A stretch of 64,000 nucleotides of DNA from Bimastos eiseni (taxonomy: Eukaryota; Annelida; Clitellata; Crassiclitellata; Lumbricidae), in assembly GCA_959347315.1 (NCBI GenBank), contig OY365818.1:5639309-5703308 (forward strand), written 5' to 3'. Positions 11,433 through 27,300 of this stretch are shown here, in pieces (within the stretch, counting starts at the first letter, position 1; each line of letters begins with the position of its first letter). The position numbers and the translations under genes were made by a program. Below the pieces are notes generated by a model. It made no database searches. It saw only the letters and a program-made list of their open reading frames with translations, and was not told the DNA's origin.

Positions 11433-12389
11433 CACGTACATAATATATGGTAGCCTAATATTTTTCAACGCTTTAAAATAAAAAAGGTACGTGCTTTAAA
11501 CATAAATAATATGACATGAACATTATTATGCACATCTTAAGGTGTAAATTCCGGTAGTAGGCGTATTCAGTTATTTATAATTATATTTCTCAATTGGTGT
11601 CGTATACACCAAACATACAATCATTTAATTGGCACTCTAGGCTAGGCTTGTATGCTTTTTTGTCCAGGAGGCGTTCTGTGCCTGCGACCGATGTAGGGCT
11701 GTAGGCCCATATATAGAGACATGAACTAAATGATCGGAAAGGGTTTTGACAATTGAGAAAGATTACGAATGATGACGTTTGTCAATACATTGTTGCCCTG
11801 CGCCCACATATGTACGTAGAAAGGTACTTTGAAAATTTGGATCTTGACCTCTCAGGACTCGAGATCTGGTTTGGCACCGGAACGGACAATGCAACCTTGC
11901 TAAGTTGCTACTGCGAACTTGATTTGACATGGCGCCTGTGTTTGGCTTGCTCTCTCTAGTGCGGTTCTTTTATGTGGCGCTGACTTTGTTTCCAAAAATA
12001 TTAGAAAATCACATCACGTTATTACATTATCATTGTGACAAGGAAGATGCAAAAAATAAATCGTTACACGGTCTTTGCTAAAAATATTCTGATCTGCCAC
12101 CGTACCGCAAGTCTTCTGTAGCCGTATATTATAATTGCTATTTTTGAAATCCACGTGGCCTACTAAATTATTTAAGTAAGTAAATAGAAACCTGTAGGCC
12201 TAACTGGTGCCTACTATCTGACACTACCAGTAATGTCGTTGGAGCACTGCATAGAATCTGCTGCGATATGTCATCCGTAACAAAATGGCGTCGATGCCTT
12301 TTATGAGTGTTTATAATCAGATAAATTAAAGATAAATCTCATCGAAGCGCTGCACTGCCATTTTTCGATACACCAGTCGTTGTCTGAAA

Positions 12390-15300
12390 ATGGCAGAAAA
12401 CGGCATAGACCAAGGTAAGCTGCACGCTATTTAACGGAATTAAGTTAAATTCTGATTTATGGATTGGACCATCTGATTTAATACTAGCACCATTAGTAAG
12501 CGGTTATACGTATATCTGCGCAGACGAGAACTTGTAAACACCGTGTAGCCTCGGATAACATGCAGTTTTTATAATTATTATTTGTTGTGGGAATACGGTT
12601 CTACCATCTTTGGGAGTGTATGTAATAAGTTTATTTAACGACGCATCCATGACAAGGATAATATGGGAGTCTGGGATTGGGCACTAAATGTTGAAAAGTA
12701 GAGTTGTGGTCATTATCTTAAGGTTATACTTTAAAACATTTTTAATGATTTGTTTGGTTTTTTGAGCGAATGTCTTGGAACTTGACAGTATAAGAGTGTA
12801 GTTTATAATTTATATTCTATGTGTACTGACGAATTGTAGCAATTATGGGTATTGTTACTGTCTGTTGTCTTCTTGTCACTGTATGTCGTAATTATGAAAT
12901 GACCTGACCTGAGTATTTTTGACGTTGGTGACCAGCTTCCACATCCCATTACTAATTTCAGACTCTGAGAACAGCGATTGGTTGGTTGAAGTAGAAACGC
13001 TGAGACAGAGGGAGCAGGAGTTGGTCCAACAGAGGCTCGTGAATGAGGCAGAGTTCGGGCAACAGAGAGCAAAGTTTATGGACCTTTTTCGACAGAAGGA
13101 AGGCATGTTTGACATTCTTTCTTAACTGATTCCTATTGAGTGGATTGTATGCTATGCTGCCCTACTGCTCTGCTGGGCAGAGCCTTCTCAGCATTCCATT
13201 CTCATGCACTGCTATGCTGCAGCATTGTACCTTCTCTGTTGTAGGCCCTACCAGTTGGAGTAGGCTTCCTCTGGACCTGCGGCTTTTGCCCCGGAAATCC
13301 TGATCGTCTTTCTACTCTTGTCCTAACTCTGTCCACTTTGACCGTGGTTGGACTGAGAGCGCCTCTGAGTAGATTTCTTGAAGAGGCACTATATCAAGTT
13401 TCATTGATTGATTGATTGATTGATTGATTTATGTGCGTGTATGCTTTGACATTTGGGCTGGAATGTACTATGGCAGGGTTTAACCTTAGTGGACAAATGG
13501 CCACACTGTTGATATGGGACCTAGACAGGGGCGGTGATCACAGGAGGTTCGAGGGGGACAAGCCCCCCACCCCTTTACGGAGAGGGGACACATTATACAT
13601 GTGTCCCCCAAAATTTCCTTCCCTCTCATCGGGTGTTTTCCCACCTGTCAAACGAGATCGCTGCCTCTGGACCTAGAAACATTTTTTACCAGGAAGAACT
13701 AATGAAAACTCATCTGAACGAATGACATGAACTATTTTTGTAGTGATTGTCATGCTAATGTTTAGAATTGGATGCCTAACTCTTGCAGCCATAGTCACCA
13801 ATGTAACATTTTCCGAACATCACTGGACCTACCTGCAAGCATCATTACAATTCAAATGTATATTAGTGGCAGGAAACAATCATTTAACAACCCCAGGGTA
13901 GAGCTGTACAGGTATCACTTTATGAGCCCAGCCCACCCCACCTTTTTTGCCAGAGAATAGACACGGTTTTCTGGTAATGCTGAAGTCACGTATTGAAATA
14001 GTCGGTGCAGGTTGTTTAGCCGAATGTTTAAAAATTTGATATTTTTGCTCTTTTTCTGTTTGTAACGACTATTCTGCCAAAAAAATTGGTTTATTTCATA
14101 ATTTTGGCTCTCTACAGCTGGACATTATTAGGTGGATTAGCCAGTACATGTTATTGTTAAACCATCTGGCAAGTGGTGAGCCACGAGAACTATGACAGAA
14201 TGTTGTTAACATCAGCGCTGATTATTTTTATTGTTACCAGCTGTTAGAATAATCAGCCCGATTATGCGTTATTGGTATCAGTTTTTGCCCCATTTTAACC
14301 CTTGTTTGAATTATGCATTTCAATGCTGACTCAGGTGTCAGGCATGCTACGAGTATCGAGTAGATAAATCATGGTATTGTTTACAAACCTCTGGGGAACT
14401 ATGCAACCATGGTAACCATGGTGATGGTCATGAATCTCTGTTAAACCAGGCAACCATGGTAACCATGGTGATGTTATGGGTCTCGAATGAAATAAGCAAT
14501 TAGGTGCCACAGTAATTTATGAATCTCTGTTGAACCAAACAACCATGGTGATATCAGTCTCTGTTAAACCAAGCAACCATGTTAACCATGGTGATGTTTT
14601 GAGTCTCGAATGAAATAAGCAATTAGGTGCCACAGTAATATATGAATCTCTGTTGAACTTGGCAGCCATGGTTCCAGTAAATTCCGTAAACCACTAGCGA
14701 GCTAGGCACCCACGTTAACCATAATAATATTATGATGACTGCCACTCTTACTATGTAGCTCAAATTCACTTCCTCCGTAAAGGGTCTCAGGCTCATTATT
14801 TCTCTTTGACTGTCAAACACACGGATATTTAAATGTATCTTTACTTGGGGCCGATATGAGTGTGTCACAAGTTTAACTAATACTTATAATAATGTTATGA
14901 ATCTAGAACAAACCAAGAAACCATGGTAACTGTAATAATGTTATGAATCTTGAGCAAACCAAGAAACCATGGTAACTAGTAATGTTATGAATCTTGAGCA
15001 AACCAAGAAACCATGGTAACTGTAGTAATGTTGTGAATCTCGAACGAAAAAAGTAACCATGCTAACTATAGTAATTTTTATCGACCACAGATGAACTGAA
15101 GGTGGTGCGTGAGGCACTGGATGAATCAAATAAGAAGAACGAAAAGTTGCAGGAACAGGTGCAGCAGTTATCCAGTGAAATAGACGACATCAAGACGGCC
15201 GCCGCCATTTCAGAGGTGAACAAGGAAGATGAAATTGCCGGACTGCAGAGGAGGTTGCAGGAGGAAATCGCATCGCTTCATCACATCATGAAAGGTTGGC

Positions 15301-18300
15301 TTTCTTTCTAGAACACTGGTAACTTTTTTGCGAGAGAATAGACACGGTTTTCAGGCAGTGTTAGCGTTAACTATCATTAGAAAGAATGATCAGTAGCTGT
15401 GCTTGCAAAAAGTTTCCTATGCTTATTATAGAATTATGTGATATTCAACTTTCCAGTTATGCTGTTGGACATTTTCTTATGGTATTTGGGGTCAGATATA
15501 CTTATTTCTTGACTGATGTTCTCTGCAGCTGTCTGTCTGTCTGTCTGTTGCTTTGCTCTGAGGCGAGGGGCAAGCTCCTACTCCACCGGGCTCACTTGGC
15601 TATTAGGCAATGCCATACTCGAGTCCTTCCATATGGAATGATCTTCCAGTGGAGCTCCCTCCGCTCTTTACTTGTGGCAGGGTTTGCATGTCACTCCTAT
15701 GTTTTACTTTAGTCATGGCTGGCTGGCAGCATAACTGAGTAGGTTATTGAAGGGGTGCTATATAAAAGCTCATTATGTGTAAATGTCTTATCTCCATATG
15801 CTTACCAATATGCCTGTATGTGTCTGTATGTGTCTGCATCTGTTTGTGCGTCCATCCATGTGCTCATCATATGTTCATATCCAAGTTGCCTCCCACCTCA
15901 AGGCTAAACTTAATCAACAACGTATACTGTCGTGTTGACACTTTTTGTTTTTCTATCGTGTTATTTGAAAAAAATTATACTGGCAATGTGTGTATATATG
16001 TACTGTTAATAATTACTGTGATTGGAGTCAATAAAAACGATATTGATTGATTGATTTGATTGATATACACTGGGTTAGGTTGGAGGTAAGTTTTTGTTCT
16101 GTATGTCTGTTTGGCTGTGGGAGTATCTGTGCTTCTGCGGTGTATCCGTGGTCATCTTTTGCAGAGTCCGTGTCGCAGGCAAGCCAGAATGCAACGGAGA
16201 AGTACCAGCAGGAGAAACTGCAGTGGTTGAAGCATCAGGAGAAACTGGAAGCACAGATGCAGGAACTTCGCAGTAAACTAAGTCAGGAGAGGTTGGAGGA
16301 TTGTTGGCGTTCTCATTGTACCCCGTTTTTGGGGTTATGCAGGGATTGTATTGTTGCCTGAGAGGATACATTTGCAGTCAACAGGAGCATGCATTGAATA
16401 TAGGAATGTAATGAATGTAGGATTTATTAGAAAGATACATTTGTCGTTAATGGAGGCATGAAAGGAATGTAGGAGTAAATGTAGGGTGGAACTTAAATTT
16501 GTAGTTAATGAATGTAGGAATGAATACGAAGATAGATTTGTAGTTAAAAGGGGCATGCAATGAATATAGGAATTAAGAATTAAGATAAATTTGTAGTTAA
16601 CAGTGTTAATGGCGATTGAGACGCCTGTGTGGTTAATAGAGGCATGCAATGGATGTAGGTCTTGTAGGGATCAACGAAATTGAATGTAGGATTATTATTG
16701 TTATTATTACAGTAAATTTATATAGCGCCCCTTCAAGTTTTCCTACTCAGAAGCGCTCCCAGCTCAACCCCGGCCGAACAGAACAGTCTTATGACCGAGT
16801 TGAGCTGGTGTACACACGCCAAAGCGCGACCTAGCTATCTTGACTAAGGAGATAGTTAACAGAGGCGTTTGGTGTTGTTGATAGTTGACTTCATCTTTTG
16901 TTGTGTTACCATAGAGAGGGCATTCTGGCATCCATTACAAAGAATCTGCAGAAGAGGGTGGCAACTGTTGGAATGTCAAGAGAAGAGCAGGACAGTATGG
17001 AACACAGCATGAAAAAGGTAATCTACTCATCAATACACGTCTCCATCTCATGCCAGGACTTCTCGGTACCAGTATAAGTAAAAAAATTTGTAAATTATGT
17101 GCATAATTGCATAAACCACGGGTCATAATCATCAACAATTGCGTCGTCTGGTTGGTAATCTATAACCCCTATAGGCTAATAATAGGCTGTACAAGCCAAT
17201 TATAGTTGATATTGACCGAAATTTTCTAACAATAATTTGCGAAAACTTTTCATTTAGGAATTTATGCAAAAACCGCCAATTTATGCGAAATCGCATAATC
17301 GCATAAACCACGGGGCCTTAAGTATAAGTAATGTCATTAGCTTTTGTCGACTATCCTCCCTTGATTAGAAGAACAGTCTTGAAGGGGTAGCCTCTTAGTG
17401 ACAATGACTAGCTAGTGACGAAACTCACTCTATGTGGCCTGTATCTGGACAGTATTGTAGCCTATCGAAGTAATTGTAATTGAAAATTTATATAGCACCA
17501 CATTACGAGGAAACTAATCATGTGTGGTCAGGTGACTCGATTAACTGTCTGGCAGTAGTCAACAGTGAATAGTAGGTTCAGCTTAATGACAGTGTGTGAT
17601 CACACGAATCACAAGCGTCGCCCTCCTTCTTTATCCATGCTTGCGTCTGGCACTACCAAAGTGAAAGCAGTGGTGGAGTTAATGTGCTAGACAGTTTGTG
17701 TGGGTGCATTCTTTTTGCATTAGTGTCTGACTGTGCATAGTAGACCTTTCCGATGATGGTGAACTGTCAACTCTGTTTGTTCTTCAGTTCATTTTTACTA
17801 AGGCTTTAGCAATGCTGTTGGCTATGCTAATTGTTGCTGCATCATCTGTCTAGGCTCAGGAGGACTCCGATCTGCTTCGATCGGTTGTCGGTCCGCTTGA
17901 AGAGGAGATCGAATTGCTGAGAGCTCAGCTGAGAGAATCCAAAGAGCACGTTGCAGAACTTGAATGCTGGGTACGACGATAGATTCTTCTCGTTCAAATG
18001 CTCGTAAAATGCTCGGTGTCTTTTGTCAATGTGGGTCGTTCAATGTTGATGACATAGTCTCTTGAAATCTGTTTTTCAGGTTTTGTTGTAATTTATTTTC
18101 CGCTCGTGTCTGATAGCACACGAGTCAAGTTATGGTGGTAAGAAATTTTGTGTGTGCTGAGGATTGGCGCTTAACCCTTTAACGACCAGTACATGGTAAA
18201 ACATAGGGCATGATCAATAGCGCTGGTCGTTAAAGGGTTATGTGAAGGTGGGTGTGATGCTCCGGCGTGTTGACACCGGTTTGACTTGGCTGCGAAATCC

Positions 18301-21300
18301 AGTTTTTTTCAGCCGAAGTCAGACCCGGAGAGCCTATGAATAGATATCTTGAAGGGGATCTCTATATTTAAGTTCATATTGATTTATTTATTGATTGAAA
18401 ACGCTTTCAAATCACTTGTGCAGTGTGAATTTTGAAACCTAATTATATCGTGATAAAATTTTGAATGGTTGAATTTTCATTGCTTTTTAAACTTGAACTT
18501 TTCTGTTTGCCACGACACCAGGTGATGGCATCAAGAACTAAGGTAGCTAATTAATTGTGTCGTGCATATTATCCTGTTACAGGTAAATGTTAAGTTATTC
18601 TGGTGACAGGTTTTCCTAAATAAGTCTGGAGAGCATTGTATTTGCTCATATTGTTAAGAATGGGTCACTTTGAAATGTATTTTTCAATATAAAGAATGTG
18701 AATTTAAGGCATGATTTTAGTTTTTGGACATCTACTTTCTGGCTTCTTCTGATTCTGTTGAAGAAACAAATTTTAAAATTTGACCTCGTCCTTGAACAAT
18801 CTATATCTCCGATATCCCTATTGTTCCCTTCCGAATCATGTTTATCTATGTTGCAATAAATTGTTCCACTGTTGAAATCAATAAAAACACATGGTTACGG
18901 TTAATGTAGAAAGGGATTCTGGGAATTTTGTGACAGCCAAAGGCCTCAGTTATCAGTAACTGATATTTCGTGGTTGTGGTAGCAGCAGGGTCCTTATCAT
19001 CGTTTGTGCTACTGTTTGGCTTATTCGTTTATCCTTGTTTCTTATCAGAAGGATGGAGTAGTGGCTGCTACACCCAGTGCCCAGCTTGATGGTAGCGTTG
19101 AAATAGAAGAGAAGGTAATGGTACTTTCAGTTTCTTTGCTTTTAGGTATCTGTTCTATGCAGGATTTATTTTAATTAATCTCATTATGTACGTGTACCAG
19201 CTTGCATGTATAGATGTATATATGCCAGAATACTCCTTTAGATCATGGTCCCTGCAGTAGGACGCTTGTATGCTGATGATGCTCAGGCCTTCGTTCATGG
19301 TCCTCCTCTTGATTAACTTGTCCTTTATCAGTGTTTTTCCTCAGAACTCCATTTCTGCATGTCCTCAATTCGGCTCTCTCACAATTCTAAAAAAAACTCA
19401 GTTGATCTGATCTGACTGAGCAGTTACACTCATTGCTCATTGCCCACATTTGGTGTAGAGTCCTCTACCTTACTTACAGTGCGTTTTTGGGTCAGGCTCC
19501 ATGCTATCTGTGTGGACATACTCGTTGTCCTCTTTCTTCTGCCTCCGTTCTTTAGGCCAACATGACCTTTTGGTACCTTATAAAAAAAAAGGCTTTTGCC
19601 CAATACCGTTCTTATGCGTATGTTGACCCTTTGCCTTTCCGTCAATGATTCGATCTTTGATTTTGACTGGAAATGCTTCTGTTTCTGTCCTACTCTTCAG
19701 ACTTTTCTTTTCCCATGGGGCATCTCACACTGGGAGTGCCACTTATTAGGTTGTACAGATAGAGGTGCTATAGAAATCTCTTAATTCAATATATCTGTGC
19801 CTGTGTCTCACACTATTGAAAGAATCATTTCATATATATAATGAAGTTTGATATGCATTACTTGCTTGTTATTGCTTATGCATTTTTTAGTGTAAGTCAA
19901 AGGAATGGGAAAAAAACAGTCATATATTGGTTTATGTGGGATTTTGACAGCTGAGGCCCTAAGGTCTGTGAAAATATGATGCCTGTATAACTGGTATTTT
20001 CTGGTATTGATTATATCTGCTTTTGTCATTTGCTTCTGAGAGAGTGTAGCAGTCTTTTTTTCTCACAAGAAATTCTCGGTTTATGCTTTTTAGGTTTGTT
20101 GCTATTTAAGTCTCTGCTGGTGTTTTTGATTTTATGGTAATGTTTGGGTTCTGTGAAGTAATTAGTTATAATAATAAGCTTCTATTCCTATATGCTTTCA
20201 TCCAGCGGGCGATTATTGTGAGACATCTTACTTCTGCAGCTGTGTTCATTGTGTGTTAAATTGAGAAATTCATTGCTGTGCATCTGTGATATATATCAGA
20301 AATGTTTTCAATGTCCATTTCGTCTATCAGGTTGATCATTGTTTAGCTAGGTGATAGTTCTGCCAGTGCTGTAGTGGTTAGTGTGCTAGCCTTTCAACTG
20401 AGTCTAGGTTGAAATTTCTACTAGGGCAGACATTTGTTTTTGGTTGATTACATTACACCTTGATAATTCAGCGAGGAATCATAATCATTAGGCTTACTTG
20501 ATATTTCTGGCCTGTAAATTTGTCCTGCTGTGAACATATCTGAAGGTTAAGGAGCTGCATCACAGTTTGCAGACAGAGAAGGCGTCGAGGACAGACCTGG
20601 AGATGTACGTAGCTGTCCTCAACACCCAGAAGGCCGTTCTACAGGAGGACGTCGATAAGCTGAGGTCACAGCTTCACGAACGTAAGCCACGCCATATCTA
20701 GGGATGAACTGAATGTCAATTTCCTGCTGAGTTCGAGTCTGACGAGTTGAGTTGTACTGAGTTTTGAATATTTAAAAAGTCTCATTCTCTTGATTTTTAG
20801 TTTGGCAGTTTGCACAAGTTTAAAGATTTTTTGATTTTGCTTCAGTTTACATTAGGAAATAGTGACTAGAAAGTACTACTAGTAACAGTATTTGTGTTTT
20901 AAGTTAGGTTTGATTGTCATTTTGTAAATTAAAAAAATCTTCAATTTTCGATTTCAAAACAGAAAATCGAAAAGATGATTTTTATTAAACTCGAACCCAT
21001 CGTCTGTCCGAGTTCAAGTTATGCCGAGTACTACAAAACTTGACCGAGCCGAGTTGCCGGACCATAGTTTCAGTTCATCCCTGGCTGTATCTGTTGCAAT
21101 TGTAATCATCATTATCATCGCTATCATTCGCGTCATCTTCACTCTTCGTCACTAGTGGTGACTCCCTGTCCTCAGCTGCCCACCTTGCTCAAGATCCCCC
21201 ACCTTGCTCAAGATCCCCATGTGGCGACCCATCAGGAGCGAGGCTCGAACCCATACTCCCCGCTCCGACTGATCGGGGTTCCAGTGTGCGTGTCTAAGTG

Positions 21301-24300
21301 CTGATGTCTTTGTGATGTTTCTGTACACAGTGTGTAAGTTGCTGGAGCAGGAGAAGCTGGAACACAACGATCTGAAGCGAACATGGCAAATGGCCAACGA
21401 CCAATTCCTTGAGTCTCAGCGGCTCATGATGATGGACATGCGACGCATGGAGAGCGTTCTTTCGGCCGAACAACAACGACAGATTGTCGGTATGCATTAT
21501 CTCATTATTATTATTATACCAGAGTTTAACGACATCCTGTAGCATCACAGGCTGTTGACGTCTTCAAAGTTATTTACGTATTAGTTCAATGTCATACATA
21601 GTTTTCATCCGTTTTCTTGCTTTTGTCTTTCTTTCGTTCTCATCTCATCTTTGTCACTTTATACGACATCTATTGTGCCATTGTACTGATGCAGAAAGCT
21701 CCTGCCTGACATTATGACGAATGCTGTTCCGTGCTGATATATCTTGTGATAATATCAGAACTTCTAATTTTAAATTAGCTTAGGTTCCAAGAAATATTTA
21801 CTTAAAAATATTTAGCACTCTTTTATAGCGAAAGCAATTAATAATATATGTTTATTAATAATTTCTTTAATCATTAGTGCTAAAATGTCAAAGTAATGAA
21901 AAAATGGATTTTCCCACTAAAGGGCCCTAATGAGGCATTTCATAAAATGCGACTTTCGATTGGTTTTGTGAAAAATGATCGCTTATGTTGTTCTGATGTT
22001 CATTGTTGTGTTCTGATTCAGTAACCAAAAATACAATACATTAAATGCTATGTAATTCAGTAACCGAAGATACATAAGGCGCTATATAAATAGCCTAATA
22101 CATACATTGCAATAGAATGGATGCAATGTAGTTCAGGAACTGAAAATACAATACAATGAACATTGTACATTATTGTTGATTGGTTAAAGTGTTACCCTGT
22201 ATAGATTCAATCCTCTTCTTAGACACTGTGCACACTCTGGCAGTGCCAATCCAAAGCCTGGATAAAGGAGAAGGGCGATGCTAATAATCTTTGTTAACAC
22301 GCAGTGTCGTTAAACTGAAACTACTGGAGACAGTTACTGTGTTGGACCTTGAGAAAGTCCTTCTCTTACAGTTGCTCAGCAACTTCAATTGTAATTAGAT
22401 ACTGACATTTAATTATTGCATTAGCATTATAAGAACGATAATGATGAATGTGCTTAAATGCGAACGACTATTGAGGAAATACTTACCTATTATAATGCAT
22501 TGAAATTATTGATGTTTAGGAACATCTTTGCACTGAATTTTATATTTATTTTAAAATTTCCTGTGTGCAGAGATGAAGAAGCAGGATAGCCAGCGGCTTC
22601 TGCAGGAGAAACGCGTCAGAGAACTCGAGGAGATGCAGGAACGAGAGCAGAAGGAACAAGAACAGCGAAAACTTGAAGGTGACCTCTTTTGTTTTAGCTT
22701 AGTTGCTCACAGCAGAAAGGATTTTGAAATAATTTGTGTGGTCTGTATTTTCTGGTCTGATTCCTGAATGACTATAGGATATAATTATTGTGCTCCGTGA
22801 GTATACACTTGATGTAAATAGTTGTGGCCATCTTTTGATATTTGTGTGCATTTTTTAAATAATAAATGTGCACCTATGACAGCTCACCTGTGATCATTGA
22901 TTATTTTGTTTACTGTTTAGTTTTTTATCTATGATTTCCCATCAAATTATAGATTTTCATTCAACAGGAACATTAACCATAATCTATCCTGAAATTTTCG
23001 ACCTGATTTCCTTAAGGTATTTAATAAGGTTATGGAAAATGTTAGTGATCCAGTTTCTTGCATGGGTTCACATATTTGGCTGCAGTCCTAAACTCAAAGT
23101 CTTCCTTATAGCATTGTTGGTAGGATGCTGTTGCAACACATTGTTACAGCGTTATTTATTGTTTTGTCTGCAGAGCAACGAGTTGCAGCCAAAAGCCAAA
23201 CAGTTGTAAGTTGAACTTTTGTCACTTGTATATTACAGAATTACTTCATGCTCCTATTTTCATGCATGCATCTAATGTTGTAACATATATTCCGAAGTAA
23301 CATGATCACGCGGCAGATTCCTAATTTGATGCGGTTGTACACATATGACCCTTGTATAACTGCTGCAGCCTTGTTATATTGATAGTGACGCGAACTTCCT
23401 AGATGGCGTGAATGTGTAAGTAGTCGATCACCATATGTGACACAGTTAATTTATTGCCATAAGGAAATTATTGTTTATTGGAATTGCCAAAAATGTTTTT
23501 ATAGGACCTGACAGAGTGGTTTTTTCGCAATGTCAAAAGTGTTTTTATTGGAACTGCCAAGGTGCTTTTTTGGGAACCTAAAAATTTTTTTTAGCTGCCG
23601 ATAGTGTTTTAATAGGAACCAACCGAAATGTTTTTTATTGGAACCGAAAAAATGTTTGTAGGAACTGCAAAATTGTTTTTATAGGAACCACCTGAAATGT
23701 TTTTATAGGAACCGACAAAGCCCGTCGAAGTGCCTGCAGCTATTTCCTCCGCAGAGTCTGTTTCGAAACAATCCCAGTCCAACAACCAGTTGTCAAAGTC
23801 GAACGATATAACTGACTTTTCCGATTATGACGTCACCAACGGTCGAGCTATGACACCTCCTCAAGAGGAAGGCGGTGGGACTCTGACGTCCCGCATTGCA
23901 TCCTGTCTGTCTAGTCTGACTGAAGCCCAGCAGAGGGCACTTCTAGGTTAGTGACCCGTATTAACTCTGGAAGTTTTCACTTTGTTGCATGCAGATTTGT
24001 GCATCTACAGCTATGAGGGGGGGTTACGGGTTCAAACCATGAAATAAATGCATTTCTGTTATGTAGAAAATGTAGAAAAATTTGCCTTAGTTCAATGAGT
24101 TCACCCCAAACATTAAGCCACCTAAATTGTTCTATGCATCTCAGTCTGTGCAGCACCTTTCTGTAGGTATTTGCAGTATGCTGTATTAAATGTTTGATCA
24201 TCGTGGTCATAATTATTATAACTATAAAAATAATTTTAGTGTATTTTTTCGAATGGACAAGTACATAATAAGATCATGTGAAACAGTAGTTACAGATAAT

Positions 24301-27300
24301 GGTAAGTTTGACAGGAGTTGAACTTAGTTGTATGACAGCCTTAATGTATTGTAGCAAGGATGATTTGCGTCGCCAGAGTGCGAGCAATGACGGGTTGTGC
24401 GTAAATGGGCATAAATATATTTTCATTTATTCTTTTTTTGTACATCGAATCACCTTTTTATACTCCAATTGCACATCCTGTTTACAGGAGCTGGGCAAAT
24501 CAGTGTTGCCCATCTGTATCCTGATAAAGAATGCCTGCTGTTGCAGTGTTGTGATTAGGGCATAACCGGGAATCGCCTTGGACATTCACCTCGGCCGAAT
24601 ATCCCGTTTACTGGACTATTCGGAGGTATTCGCCTCGGCAAATATTACACACACAAATAGTTAAAAATAAAAAAAATTTAATTCAATAATTTTTTTATGA
24701 AGGTGTAGCACTCTAAAGTCTAAATACGAAAATTAAAACTTTAAAGCCGTATTAGTAGTTATTACAGGCACAAGCATTTATTTGGTTAATTTTTCATTAC
24801 TAGAAACAGCAAAAGTGACAAAATTCAAAAATTTTAAGCTTTGTCCTGCAGCGGGAATCGCCAGGCCATAGTTGCTACTACTATTCGGTTCGTATCCGGA
24901 TTCGGCATATAGTGCATCCAGATACTCGGATTCAGTACTCGGTGGAAATTGTCTACTTGGTTATGCCGTTGTTGTGATGTCGCTTGTAGATTATATGATT
25001 GGCAGGTGATCTGTGGTGTCCTTTAGTCTTATGTGTGAGGAAAAGCAGAAAAGGTGCTAGGTAATTGTAAGCGGTGTGACATATTTTATGTATATCAATC
25101 AACGAATATTTATACATATATATAAGTGTCTTTTTGTGTTGAACTGCAGTTGTAGTGATGGATTCAATGTATTAAGTGTTTTAGAGTTGCTTTGAGCGAT
25201 ATATTAACTGTTATGGTGAGAAATTTTTATTTGTTAATGACCTTGAAAAATAATTGTGTTACAGTGTCATTGCGTTATGGTGTCATTTTGTTGTTTTATC
25301 ATTGTGTTATTGTTTCATCATGTTATGACATCATGTTATGGTGTAATTGTGCTATATGGTCCGTGGTTATGGTGCCTTCATCTTATGGTGTAATTGTGAT
25401 GTTATGTCATGGTATCGTTTTTTGTTGTGATGTCATTGTGTTAATATTATTTCAGTTGACCTAAGAACACCAGGGTCGAAATTCATTGATTCACAAGTTG
25501 TAGATCTTTAAATGTTTTGAATGATAGTAACTGTCTTAATATAGTACGCACAGCTGTAGTTTAGAAGAAGTCGACTTTTGAGTATAACCCGTATTTTCCA
25601 TTGTTCTGACTCAGATGAATGTCTCTTAACGAAGACAAATGTCTCTTAATGAAGAGAAATGTCTCTTAATGCAGATAAATATCTCTTAATGCAGATAAAT
25701 GTCTCTTAACGAAGATAAGTGTCTCTTAATGAAGATGAATATCTCTTATCAAAGATAAATGTCTCTTAACTACTTGAAACCCAAGCTATGTGTGATATAA
25801 ATAAGTCTTTTAGGAACTTATAACACATGTTATATGACGTATAAATCTCTTAAATTTAGTCCACTGAAAACCCATATTTTAATTTGACAAATGAATGTCT
25901 TCTTTGCCACTTAAGATCAATGTTATGTAGTATAAATATGTCTGGTTAGCAACTTGAAGCTCATGTTATTTGTCTTTGTTCGCATAAATCCCACATGATT
26001 AATCTGCACATGTGAATTATAGCTGAGTGGATTACATACTGAGCTGGACTCTTTCAGTTTTCAATTAAGCCTCCTGAATTAGGCCTGCTATTTTTAGTCG
26101 CATTTCTGCCCTGACTGATATATGAAGTGTAGTCCTGCAACTAGTGGCTATCCTATTTGTTTCGTTTTTAGTACTATATGCGGTTGTAGTATCACTGTGT
26201 GACAAATAAGGAAAATCCGTCTGTAGTTACTAGGGTGTCAACAATGCAACAAAGCAGACTACTTGATGTTCAGAGTTTGGACCATTTGGTGTTTAGATTG
26301 TGGACCATTTGGTGTGTAGACTGTGGACCATTTGGTATGTAGACTGGGGCCCATTTGTTGTTTAGATTGTGGGTCATTTGATGTTGAAAGTGAGGTGATA
26401 TTTTAATTCTTTTTGTTATGTTAATTTTCTGCTTGTTTTTTCAACAAATTATGGGACCATATTACTGTTTCTCTTAAAGAAAATACTTGCTTACTTTCTT
26501 AAGTGACTTTCAAGCTATGTCTGCATAATGATGTTTGTGCTAGAGAAGTTATTTGATCACAGTCAGAATTACGTCGACTACTTGATGTTTCGTATTTTGG
26601 CAGATCCTACTCCTGAGTCTGAGATTAGTAAGACGCTGTTGGCAACGGCCAAGGCCAAGATGGAGGCTTTCTCAATGATCGGAAAGCGTTTAGTGAGCGA
26701 CAAAGAGTGGGAGATGCTTCAGAAGGAGGTCAGTTCAGGTCTTCATTCTATAAATCCTACTAAATTTTTTGAAAGATGCTTGTTTGTGGCTAGGATTAAT
26801 GCTTTCATCTATTTTGTGTCTTAAATGCAATTGTGGGTTATATTTACTTCAATTCTAAATTCTTACTTTTATTAAGTTTGCTTTGTAAAAATGACTTCAT
26901 TATGGATTAAGTTTTTTTTATAAATTCTAAATTCATATTTTCTTTCTGGACATCATTATCGGTTATATTTTTAAAATTCTAAACTCTTATTGTCATCTAA
27001 TTTGTTTCTTAAAAGTGACTTCATTATGGATTATATTTTTTAGATTCATAATTTTTATTTTCTTCTATTTTCTTTTTAAAAAGCGACTTCATTATGGATT
27101 ATATTTTTTAATTCTGAATCTTATTTTCATCTAGTTTGTTTCGTAAAACCGACCCTTTGTGTCTCAGGCATTTTATTAAACTTTTCAATTCTAAATTCAA
27201 TTTTATTTCAACTCCCTTCCTGTCATCTGTAGGTATCTGCATCTCGCGAAAAAGTTGGAAAGCCGTGCGACATGTGTGCAAATTACGAGTCTCAACTGCA

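Larger units (their letters stand above)
11016..12389. other. Intergenic and RABEP upstream region
   Basis: Contains a foldback element (11209-11369), a long TA run and several TAGGCCTA palindromes. The RABEP 5' UTR probably lies in the last few hundred bases (AAAATGGCGTCG near 12283). No gene recognised in 11370-12389. Confidence 0.5.
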
